DNA from: Phallus indusiatus
Taxonomy: Eukaryota; Basidiomycota; Agaricomycetes; Phallales; Phallaceae
NCBI GenBank assembly: GCA_027605045.1
Contig: JAQFWX010000048.1
Location: 124,001-188,000, forward strand
Direction: 5' to 3'
Length of the DNA stretch: 64,000 nt
The position numbers were made by a program, and so were the translations under genes. Below the pieces are notes generated by a model, which was not told where the DNA came from, ran no database searches, and was given only the letters and a program-made list of their open reading frames with translations. Shown piece by piece: positions 46,086-56,752 of this stretch (its first letter is position 1; the number at the start of each line of letters is the position of its first letter).

Positions 46086-46400
46086 GTGAGAAGGTCAACT
46101 TACCGAGACCGCGGCTGCGACTCATTTGGCAACCACTTACTCGACCAACCCGGAACCATTCTTAACTCAGATTTCCGTTTATTTCGACTTCTAACGACTC
46201 GCCATATGATCCTCCATTTCTTCATATATCTAAAATCATATTACCCAATTTGTATACTATTAGGCCTAGGCCTTTCGGTCAGACTTCAAATCAACGAAGA
46301 TTTACAAGTCTCGTATGTCTCGCTCGGTTTAAGTTTTTTGCATATTTATTTTGCAGGTTTCTTTCACGCGTCTGATAGTTATATCATTTCTGGAGACAAT
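46086..46400 (+). repeat. Second copy of the dispersed repeat at 1224-1500
   Basis: About 250 bp aligns with 1224-1500 (GGTCAACTTACCGAGACCGC; CCGGAACCATTC; CAATTTGTAT; AACGAAGATTTACA). The divergence is high with several indels, so both are old. Confidence 0.4.
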
Positions 46401-47547
46401 TAGAATGAGGAGAACAGCTTCAATATACCAAAAATAACGATGTCCGTCATGTCCTTTCGGCGTCGCGGGGGCCTGCGGGGGTTTTATGTATGGTGATAAA
46501 CTAAAGCCCAGGAACGCAAACACTCACCGGTACTAGTACTAACCGGTCACCCTTGATGCATAATGAGTTTGTATCAACACTGGTTCACCGAACGCGTCAG
46601 ATAATCGCCCATTGAGACCGTCGACGGACTGTAACATGATGACGTCGGTTTCCGTACCCGTATCTACAAGTTACTGTCTCCTTATAGTCTACGCATCTAC
46701 CTGATACTCGTCTTTGGGCCAACGAGATTCTCATGTATCTATTATATTTAAGTCTGATCAAATTGCCTTCTCAGTTGATCTCTACCTCATGTGTCACTAA
46801 TTTCGTTTTACCAATCACGTTCAATGCACAGCTTTCGATAAATTCGTCATATTATAATACCCAGTCTACGATATTCAAACACAAATACAGACACAAGTAC
46901 ATATATCATCAACAAAAAAAAAAGGTAAAAGATCAACATGTACCTCTATACATAGCTATGGTAACAACAACACAGATGATAGCATCCTCCTTTACAAAAG
47001 AAAACAGAACCGCGAAAAACAACAAGGAAAAGAAAAACCGGGAATATTCCATCTCGTCGGGAACGGGTGGTTAGTTATTTACGGCCTTAAACCTTCACCA
47101 TTTGTATGTATGAAGGAAAAAGAAAAGCATCTAGTGCCATACAACAAGGGGATGGAGAGAAAAATGAAATATGATTGGATGAGGGAATGTGGGAAGATCG
47201 GATGTTAAACAAAACAGAGAAAGATGATGAAAGAACAAAGGGGCGTGCATAGTAAAAAAGATGATGATATTGAGAATAAAAATGAAAGGGGAAAACCAAG
47301 TGCCGCGTCTATTTGGTCCATAACCCGGCTTTTTTTGAGGGAGCGAATGAAAATATAGGATTGGGAGGACGCGGACAGCAGGCCGAAGTGTGTTTAGAAG
47401 ATGTTATAAGATACCCAGTATTTTTTAAATAACGATAGTGAATATATTAGGGGCGTAGGGAGTTTCCAAGACTTCTTCCGCTTCGTCTTGAAAAGGCGTC
47501 CAAGGAAAAAAAAAAAAGCAAACTTCGTCGTGAGATGAGGACCCTTA
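46401..47547. other. Intergenic, no gene recognised
   Basis: Downstream region of the disordered protein gene. The A-rich stretch around 46910 and the ORFs at 46733-47074 (plus) and 47087-47299 (minus) show no recognisable family. Confidence 0.35.
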
Positions 47548-49053
47548 TTATATGTATCCGTTCGGCGGTTGATTTCCCCATTTGTTGGAAGCACAAAACA
47601 GCTGCATCGTCTGGCTCCTTTTCTTGACGACTGGACCATCAACGGCGTTGAAACCAGTATTATTGGTAATGTCCGGTAATTCAGATTTCAGATGATAAAA
47701 AAAAGCCTCCGACTGCCGGCGGCGGTGGTGGCAGTGGTAATGAGGATGCGACCACGTTTTCGGCGTTGGTGTCTCGTTGCCGGTGCCGTCTATCGAGGAC
47801 GATGATGTCTTCCTCTGTATTGGCTGAGACGTAGATGAAATCTCGAGTGCCTTTAATCTTGATGTTAGAATTTGATTTTGGGCGTCAGAGATAGTGTACG
47901 TTTGTAAGCCTGCTGCTGCTGATACTGCTCTTGTTCCTGCCACTGCCGTATTGGCCTTGTCGCCCAATGGTTGCTTTTTCTCACGTGGTGGTCGAGTTTC
48001 ATGAGAGCAATTGACAATTAAGGAATCGCTGCCGATGCTGCTGTCAGTGGCATTGACTTGTTGATCCTGGGAATCGCAGCTCAATTCGGAGTAGTCAGTC
48101 AGCTGAGAGAGAGATAAGGGCGTTTCGAGGAGGGTGCCAGTCAGAGTCGTGGCTTGAGTTAGCATACTGGAATGTGGACTAGAAGAGCTGGGTGCGCTCC
48201 AGCGGCGTCTCGCATAATCAATGCTAGATGCTGATTGGAGTTTAGAAGGCTTAGACTGCGGCGAGATGACATTTGATTCTGAGTTTGACGGGAGGAGAGA
48301 GGGTTCCTGTTGTTGCTGCTGCTGTTGATGGTGTTCGGGTTCGCGTGGGGGGAGATTAATATTAGTATTATTCTTGTTATGTCGGCGAGGGTGACGGATG
48401 TGATGATGGTGGTGATGATGATGAGGATGATGAGGATGTTGTAGCTGATATCGAACGCGGACGCCGAGAGACGATGCTTCTTCAGGTCCAGCGCACGTGA
48501 AATCAAAATCGTCGTTGAGTAATCTCACAGGACGGAGAATGAACACCTTCGAGTCTAGCAACGGAAGTGGAGAGTCAAGAGCACTGGTAGGGCTCAACGG
48601 GGTTCGTTCGCCCGATCTCAGTGCAAAGCGAATTTCGTCGTCTTCGTCTCCGTGACCGTGCCCGCTGTACAGGTCATCGTCCATGTCCTCGTTCTCGTTC
48701 TCGTTCTCGTTCCTGTACTCGCGCTCGTCACCCCGGCAATACCAGCTAACCGATGTATCGAGAGTATCAATGGACTCTAGGTAGCTTGAAGTGGTGAAAT
48801 CGAGAAGACTATCGCTGTCATAACAGCTTGGAGAGTCAGTATCGTACTCGCACTCGTTAACCGGGTAAAACTTGGTGTGCTTTTCTCCTGAGCGGGGAGA
48901 GTCAATCAGAGCGGACACTGATGATAAGACATTTAAGAGACGCCTTCTTCACACACATAGAGTACTCTACTCACGAGAATAAGGCGAGTTTGAGGAAGGT
49001 GGTGGTGTTAAACTTGTGATAGCAGACAAAACGGATTTGAAAGAGGAAGTCAT
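47548..49053 (-). CDS. Disordered His- and Gln-rich protein of unknown function
   Basis: Two exons give about 480 residues. ATG 49053 opens MTSSFKSVLSAITSLTPPPS, and a 60-nt intron (48902-48970 region) joins it to LSALIDSPRSGEKHTKFYPV. The long exon has acidic stretches (NENENENEDMDDD), LRSGERTPLSPTSALDSPLP, a His-rich run (HPHHPHHHHHHHH), a Gln run and Ser-rich stretches, ending GNQPPNGYI. No folded domain is recognised. SP/TP sites such as PLSPT and PTPKTWS hint at phosphorylation. The conserved start and clean intron make it a real gene. It could be a regulatory or scaffold protein; this is not shown. Confidence 0.65.
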
Positions 49054-50381
49054 CGTCAATCGTTGACAGCTTTATGGTTGCCCCTGGATTCTCTCGAGGT
49101 AATAAGAAGAAAACTAGGAATCGCATTATAGTCAGCAAAACGTAGGTAGTTGAGATATGAGAATCCTCACAAGTTGATTGTAGTAATGTAAAGAATTAAG
49201 AAATGGTAGGGTAGAGTATACGGAAGAAGAAGGTAGGAGGAGAGGAAGAAGCAGCAGGGGCGCAAGCCGGGAAAAGTGAGAAGATCGCCTTGGCCATGAA
49301 ATCCCGTTCCTTTCTATTTATTTATACACAATTGTTTGAAATAAAATCCGGAATTGATTTATTTGATGAGCTGTAGACGCAGACGCAGGGAGATGGAAAG
49401 GACAAGATTAGTCAGCTATGGGTCACTGTGGGTTAGACACGGTGACCTCTTCGCTGCGACTTTCACTGCTTTCCTCGAGTTCGGCTCAAAAGAGGCACTT
49501 TCCGAAAGGGTGGTATAATCCTTTTTTACCTCGCCAGAAGATCATCGTTCGTACAAAAGCCTTTCACTGCTTTCTTTTTTATCAACCAGATGATTGATCT
49601 TCCGCAGAGATGTGCATGTGGTTTTGCCCTTCCTGGAAAGTGAACGTTTCCGATTGGCCCACAGGGCTCTCAGCGACTTGTGGAGCTCTTCTACATCAAA
49701 TCAAGAAGCATGTTTGCATAATCACATAACAAAAATATGATATTTGGATAAAATCTATTTGCTCTTGAGAAAGCCGAACAAACTTCTCAATTTAAAGTGC
49801 TAGAGAAAGGGAAAAAGGCGGGCGGCTGCACAGGTAAACATCGATCATTTTCATTTTTCGTTCACCGCGTTATTGATATGTTCTTTTTCATTCAATAGAA
49901 ATCGTCTTCCTCAGCCATGGCAGAAAGTGAGTGAAAAAAAATGTGCCAAATACGGGCATTGATATCAGGTATGCATCATAAATCACGGAATGAAACATCA
50001 TTACCAAGCAGCCCAAGAAAAATACGCTCACAGTTTTGGCAGAGAAGTACGTACAACGTCTCACTCTTAATCTATCCCCTAATTTCTCATCTTCCTTGAG
50101 ATGATAATTCTACTTCCCTAGATCAACAAGCTGAGCCAAGCCTGAAATTCGTTGGCATGATACAACCAACAACATATCAACGCTCATCGATGTTTTCCTT
50201 ACCCAAATGCAGTTTTGACGTCAGAAGCGTGCCTTGGTTCGATTTCCTCAGTTCCCTAATTCTGAGATTTTTCATCCGTGTTGTTCAACGCCTCCGTCCG
50301 CCACAGGGTCCACGGATCGTACTGGCACCCTGTGAGAAGTCAGAGATGGATTCCGCAGGCGCACTCTTTCTTCAAATTTGA
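49054..50381. other. Intergenic, possible 5'UTR, no gene supported
   Basis: Upstream of the disordered-protein gene. A short plus-strand candidate at about 49917 (ATGGCAGAAA followed by GTGAGT) looks like a first exon, but I could not find a convincing continuation. Confidence 0.3.
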
Positions 50382-50678
50382 TTAACCAGTTGCAGCGTCG
50401 ATATCGATATCAAACATATAAAAGTGATAAAAGACCAAACCGAATCTGACAGGTGTAACGACGTTGTACAACCCAATGATGATGACCCAACCGGCAGCCA
50501 ACCCTGGACTAGATAGAAAGGGTACCATACACGTTTTTTTCAGTATTTATCACGCCCAAAAACCAGCTCAAAACTGTGTCGGTTTACCTTGAAAACGGAA
50601 GATATGGCACAAATGATCGTGACGACGTCGACGGCTTCTGACAGGCTGATAATGATATTCTTCCAGCCAGGATTTCAT
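50382..50678 (-). CDS. Small membrane protein candidate
   Basis: Tentative two-exon gene on the minus strand. Exon 1 (50588-50678) codes MKSWLEEYHYQPVRSRRRRH and DHLCHIFRFQ. A donor GTAAAC at 50587 and an acceptor CCAG at 50514 join it in frame to a strongly hydrophobic exon (GLAAGWVIIIGLYNVVTPVR, FGLVFYHFYMFDIDIDAATG), stop 50382-50384. One clear transmembrane helix is predicted. No family is recognised. The other frame of exon 1 also looks hydrophobic (DVVTIICAISSVFK), so the true exon 1 may be different. About 73 residues. Confidence 0.3.
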
Positions 50679-52698
50679 TTCGGCTTTACAACCACGAAGT
50701 ACAAACACCCGGAGGGGATCCTTGAAAGCCTATCGGCGGCCTGAGCGCAATAGTGCCAATATTGAAAGCGTCTACGAGTCGGGATTTTACGTTTCTACAA
50801 CTCCGTCGGATGAAGCGACCTCACCGTGGTCAATTAGCCAACATTGTTAACAAGAAATCACGGGAGTTTCCCTTTTTCACACACACTCACACACCCTCAC
50901 ACATGCAGAACTCACGCGCTCTGGCATCTCTCTAGATTATCAGTACAAATATTAAAAAAAAGGCCTCTTACAACGCCACAAGACACCGCTTTTCAACGAG
51001 CGCGCGTGTCTCCAAGTTGCCTGACGTGGAAATCGACCAGGCTATACCACTCAGGCACTCCAGGCTAGACTAACATCTTTTCAATTGTCGGGCCGCACAT
51101 TCAGTCAAGGCAGGCAGGCAGTGCGCCGACCAATTGTGTCTGGATTTTATATACATGTCAATCTTGAAAAACGATTGATGACCGTTATATTTAGCTTAGC
51201 GGGGAAGTGAGATATATGCTCAGCTCAATTCTCAGTATTATGGCGTGATTCAAATTCAGACCGCAACGCACCATGGTGTGTTGTTATATCTCATTTTCTA
51301 TAATGACGGGTCATGGCCCATGGCTCGACTGTTTACCACAATGGGTTAGTTTAATCAAGATATTATGAGTCATGGCTCAGCTGTCACTTGGCTGGAGATT
51401 CATTGGAATGATTGATGTTGGTTTTTGAAACAATTTTGTTTCTATGCAAGTTTCGAGAAATCGTCTGATTTTTTGGAAATATCATTCGGGCTGACGGCAT
51501 CCATATTGATTTTCTATCAGTACTCCTATACAAACTGTATGCTGTAATTCCTACGCATTTAGAAATAGAAGATAGAAAACATACCAACATTTAATTCGTG
51601 ATCGAATTGACACGGGGGTTTTGATTTTGATGTGTAAATAATGTATTGTATGTATGTATGCACTGCAGCTGCATGTCGCGTGATAAAAGAATATCCGAAA
51701 AATATGTCGGAATCTGGTTCAATATCAAGATGGGAAACGTTGTTTTTGGTTATTTTTATAAATCAGCAGGCTATATTGTACATATGTAGTGGGCCGTTTT
51801 CAGAGGAATGATCTCAGTTCCTATATCCGACCATCATCCGGCATCGATATCGACATCGGTAATGAAACTTGAAGAAGTACAGTCGTTCGAATTTCACACT
51901 TCGTATTGAACTGAGATGAGCTGAGTATTCGGTTGGACGTGAGTTTCAGATAAAAAAAAAGTCAGATTCAAACAATGTTTTAGTTGCTATATTCTGCGTT
52001 CTATGCTCTGTACACATTAGGAAATTCTCCGTCGTAAGGGTCTACGTTGATCCAGTTTCAGGGGATGAGAAGAGAAGAAGAAAAGACAATGCTAAAAAAT
52101 TAGTAAATACCTTGTATGGAGAAGAGTCTAACGTCAAATGGGTGTAGATCAATCTTTAGATCGGGATCTTGAGAATTCTGATGGCCTGGTAGGAATCACT
52201 GTCATGTTGCCGTAAGAACTTTAAAAAAGATTGCTCCGCCCAGAGTAAAATATCATATGCACCGTGAATGCATGCATATATCGAGAGGTGTTCGATACAG
52301 TATGAAGTGTATGTATGCGCGGGTTTTCTTCATTTTCTCTTTCAAAAGTTTTATCCCTGAGGGGATGATTCTGAGTGAATTCAGTTTTGCACTGCAGTTG
52401 GATGACTCCCAGTCTGGTCATTGTTCATACGCACCATGTGGATGTGATGTCACTTTTTTACATAAAAATGCTATACCGACTTCTTTCCCCTTTTCCTCTT
52501 TCCCTTTTCCTTCAAATTTCAAAATTCAAAATACATGATGCACATCTTAAACGAGAAACTCTACACAAATGGACAAACCGGCCACTGCCCCCACTTCCAA
52601 ATTCCTTAACCCCGCCCAATCAAAACCACTGCCACCGAGTCATTTTCAATCTTTCAATGTTTCAATCTTCGTCGGCAAACTTAATGGACCCTAATATT
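50679..52698. other. Intergenic, no gene recognised
   Basis: AT-rich DNA with small ORFs only and a short CACACA-type run near 50880. Nothing else is supported. Confidence 0.4.
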
Positions 52699-54606
52699 TC
52701 AAATCCCAGTGCCAGGCGATCCAGCAGCCTTCCAAGCACTCAAAATGAGCTCAACCACATCTTCAACACCCGTTCCTTGTTTAACGCTCGTAAAGATCGT
52801 TGGACCATCCCCACGCATTTTTTTGGAGTCACGGTCCATGACTTCGAGTGATGCGCCGACGTAAGGTGCCAGGTCGATCTATGAAATAAGAAAGAAAAAT
52901 TGATAGGTTAGAGAAAACTTTTGGAATGAGGGAGAATGATATGATATGATATTGGGGGTGATTAAGTTTGTGATTTGCCGATATTGTTTCGGAGAAAAAG
53001 AGAAACGAAAGTGGGAGGTACGGTTCGGAGTGGAGGTGAGATGAGGAGGGAAGAGGCGGAGACGCCGAGAGGGTGAAAGGAGAGGTATTGAAGTGAGGTG
53101 ATAAAGCAACTGCAAAATAATATATGGGTACTGTATTCAAGTGCGATGGCAGCTTGTTTCCTTTTGTGTATTTCTCTTCCGCAAATCAGGAACCAGAGGA
53201 CCAAAAGAACGAGAGAAGAGAAGAGAGAAGAGAGAGATGAGGTGAATAGATAATTAGGATCAATGATGCTCCACTTTATATATTTCCGGTGGAGTGGGTC
53301 TTTTTGGCCGATGTTTACAGCTCTTGAGCTTCCGGCGTTGAGAGATAAAGGTCCGAAGTGCGCAATCCGCGATCTGGGATTCGCAACTCGTAAACTCGTA
53401 AACTCCGTAAACTCGCAACTGATTGTATGCGGCAACTTAGATGAAGTTATCTCCAGGCTCGTTCCTCCTCGCCACCACTTTCCCTCTGAGATCGCAACCG
53501 TAACATTGATAGCATGATAGCAAAAAAGAAGATGCGAAACGAATGGTTTGGGATGTTTTTGTTTTCACATACCTTGTTTATAACTAACAAATCTGACTGA
53601 GAAATGCCCGGTCCTCCTTTTCTCGGAATTTTATCACCACCCTAATAGAACAAAACAAACAAAACAATCAGAAGTGAAGTGAACTTTGAATCTCAAGGCC
53701 TCAACGCCCCAGGCCTTGGAACTCAGAGGAGAAAAGAAGAAGAAACATACCGAAACATCAATAACATAAATAATATAATCAGCCAACTCCCTCGAATAAT
53801 TAGCAGCAAGATTATCCCCTCCGCTTTCAACGAATAAAAGCTGACAAGCAAATTTAGCTTGGAGAAGCTCGAGCGCACCCATGTTGGCGCTGATGTCTTC
53901 GCGGATGGCGGCGTGTGGGCAGCCACCTGTTTCGATGGCTGTTATGCGGTCTGCGGGGAGGGCTTCGTTTCGGATGAGGAATTCTGCATCTTCTTTTCTG
54001 TGTAAAGGGGGAAGTGAGAGAGTGAGAGGGAGAGGGAGGGAGGGGAAGTATGTTACGTGAATATGTCGTTTGTTGTAACCGCTGTGTGAGGAGTGAATTA
54101 TTGCTTTAGTATGACCTTGTTTTTATTGGACGAACCGATGTTGTATGTGTCTCTTAGTCGTTTGCATAATGCGAGTGTAAGTGCCGTTTTACCAGATCCG
54201 ACCGGTCTATTAATATATAGCGTAAGTTGGATGATTTTCATTTAGTACTTAGTATTCATATTCACCCTCCGATGCCGATTGTGAATCCTCTTTCGGTGAA
54301 ATTGCGGGCAGAATAATCTGGCAAATCGCGTTCGGCGTATTTACCTACATTGAAGAGAAGTAAATAATAAGAATCCAGCTCCAAGTAAGCAGAAAGAAGG
54401 TCTTTATGTATAGACGCACCTGCATCCTCGAGATGCTCGTGTGTGTGACCGTGCTCTTTCAAACCATCGTGATCATGCGAATGAAGATGAGGACCTGTGT
54501 TATCGTGCGAGTGGGTGTACGAAGGTGAAGTATTGCTAGATGAAGATGATAACTGATTTTGAAATTTGGCAACTGGAGGAGGAGGTGGAAGTGGTTTGGA
54601 TGTCAT
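52699..54606 (-). CDS. ureG: Urease accessory GTPase UreG
   Basis: The exons give a full UreG. The N-terminus ([20 protein letters not shown]) has a His-rich extension ([26 protein letters not shown]), then [20 protein letters not shown] (P-loop), [18 protein letters not shown] metal motif ([20 protein letters not shown]), [20 protein letters not shown] and [11 protein letters not shown]. The last parts are [20 protein letters not shown] and [11 protein letters not shown], ending [13 protein letters not shown]. UreG hydrolyses GTP to deliver nickel to apo-urease with UreD/UreF. All G motifs are present and the gene looks intact. The intron between INK and IDL is about 690 nt, far longer than the other introns. 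Stop 52699-52701. Confidence 0.93.
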
Positions 54607-54918
54607 GGTTACAACTTGGGAGTCTTGTGAGCAGCGTGGCGTCTGCTGTATGTGTGTTGTGATTACGGTCCAAGAAACAGTAAACGAGCGAATCAGAATG
54701 AAATTTGCATTATTGTGTTTTGGTGTGTGTATGTACATGTGGGTAGTCTGGTTTTTATCGCCGATTAGGTAATATTGGAGCGAGATAAGGAGAGGATGGC
54801 GATAAGTGATAAGGGCTGTGTCACAGAAAATTTCACATACATTCATACACAACATACATCATATTAAGTATCGCTTCTTTTAATAGGTCTGCTCTTCTCA
54901 CACTTTACCATCTCTATT

Positions 54919-56553
54919 TTACTTGGCACCCCATAATACACGGTATTCATTCGTCTTGTCCGGATCGATGTTATCCCAAAGCGACGCGACGATCTCCCGC
55001 TCTTTTGCGCTAAAGAATAAGAGGACGGTGTCGAATCGTGGGATGTTGGGGATCGTTGACATGTATGATAAGATTAACGCGTTGGATTCGGCTGTTTTAA
55101 GAGTGCCATGCATGTCGATCAGATTAGCGCCGCTGTGAATAGGAGGGAGACTTACGTGAAGTGGAACTGATTTCTAGGAATGTTTTTAATATTGAGATGA
55201 GCAGTTCGGGTGCCAAGTTGTTTTTGAAGAGGGTAGGTAATGATTCGGGTGGGATGAGCTGAGATGTGTGTATGGTTAACGCGTGTCTGTTCGGGTCTTG
55301 GATGGGGGTAGTGCACGTACTTGGATTAGACTTAGACGCTCTTGAGACGTTGTCAAATTGTTCCATCTTCGTGCGAATGCGAAATGGGTTTGTGGTATCT
55401 CCTGAGGGATCAGAACGGGTGTCGAGACCGCTGCTGAGGAGGCTGAAGCTGAGGTTGATGTTGGGGGTGTCGGTGTGGGCGGATCTGGAGAACGGAGGAT
55501 TGTGTATGAACCGTTTGCACGGAATATTGCTGCTCCGACTCGTGGCTTTGGTATCGGTGTTGGGTTTGGGGATGTCGCTTGTGATGGCGGTGGTGATGGT
55601 ATCTGAGAAGACGACGGTAAAGGTGATGCGGATGCAGATGTGGGTGTAGACGTGGACTTGGACGTGGATGTGGAGCCGGATGGAACTGATCTGGCTGGCG
55701 TGTCTTGAGACGGTGACAGTAGGCGTGATTGCACTTTTGTTAATAGCTCTGGTGGGGTTCGCTGAGACGAGGACGAAGGCGAGGGTGAGGGTGAGATCGG
55801 CTGTGGTGTGTTGGAAGTGGTTTCGCCATTTGTTGGGGTTGTTTCTTCCTCTGGTTCAACGATCTCGATGGGCACGTTTCGTACTACTCGACGTTTTGTT
55901 GGTGGTGGGGGTGGGGGTAGACTCGCCGCTTGCTGGTGAGATTTAGAGAAGAGCGGGATGGAAAAACAAACTAGGACATACCTTGGATTTTGATTTCTTT
56001 TCCTTTTCTGCTTGGGCGATCTTATTTCTGACAGATGATAGTTCCGATTTTATGGAGTCATTGGCAGGTTCCAGTTTTAACGCGTGCGACAGATCTTGGT
56101 TTGTGAAGGAGCAAGTCAACAAAAACTGCCAGCAGTGTGATGATAGCGATGATTGACACGTTACCCTTTTCCGCTTCGGAATAACGAGCTAGAGCTGACC
56201 TGGCCTGTGCTCTTCGGAAAAACGCCTTGACGTTATTCGGGTCGAGGGATAAGACAGTTGTGCAATCGCGGTCAGCATCCTGAAATCTAGTTTAGAGTGA
56301 GACTCAGTCAGACTTTATAAAACACAGAGGCATACTTGGATAGTTTTAGATATGCAGCAGCGCGGTTGAGCGGGAGTGTTGGATTTGTACGGTCTGCGAT
56401 GACAGCCTCCGAGTAATGGCCAATGGCTTCTGCCCAATTCCCAGCTTTGAATGCGTTATTTCCCTGATTAAAAAAGTCAGAACAAATCAATCAAAAAAAA
56501 AAATTCGCAAGTCAAACTTTATCCTTTGCAATTTGAGCCTTTGTTGACGCCAT
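54919..56553 (-). CDS. RPAP3-like TPR co-chaperone
   Basis: Start ATG 56553 (MASTKAQIAKDK), then a TPR block (GNNAFKAGNWAEAIGHYSEA; NPTLPLNRAAAYLKLSKFQD; DADRDCTTVLSLDPNNVKAF; FRRAQARSALARYSEAEK), a long Ser/Pro/Thr-rich linker, and a C-terminal RPAP3_C-type domain (LIPPESLPTLFKNNLAPELL; ILSYMSTIPNIPRFDTVLLF; FSAKEREIVASLWDNI) ending VLWGAK. RPAP3/Spag1-type proteins bind HSP70/HSP90 tails through the TPR and R2TP ATPases through the C-terminal domain during assembly of polymerases and snoRNPs. Small introns join cleanly. The ATG lies 200 bp from that of the divergent DUG2 gene, so the two probably share a promoter region. Confidence 0.85.
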
Positions 56554-56752
56554 TTGCGTAGTAGGCACAGTAAGTCAAGTATTAGCGGAACCAAGTCGGA
56601 TACGAGCCGTCGCCATTTTGCTTCCGTCTCGCGTATGTAATCGTAATTGCGGCCCCTCTGACTCGTATTAAAAGTATAAGTAAGGAAACCAACATCGGGG
56701 ATAATGAGGTCAACTTCAGTTTCAGATATCGTATGTACGCCTCGTCTGTTCC
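56554..56752. promoter_or_regulatory. Bidirectional promoter region, RPAP3-like and DUG2
   Basis: 199 bp separate two divergent start codons. The stretch has a pyrimidine-rich run and CTCGTATTAAAAGTATAAG (a weak TATA-like word) near 56660-56680. Transcription start sites cannot be placed. Confidence 0.5.
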
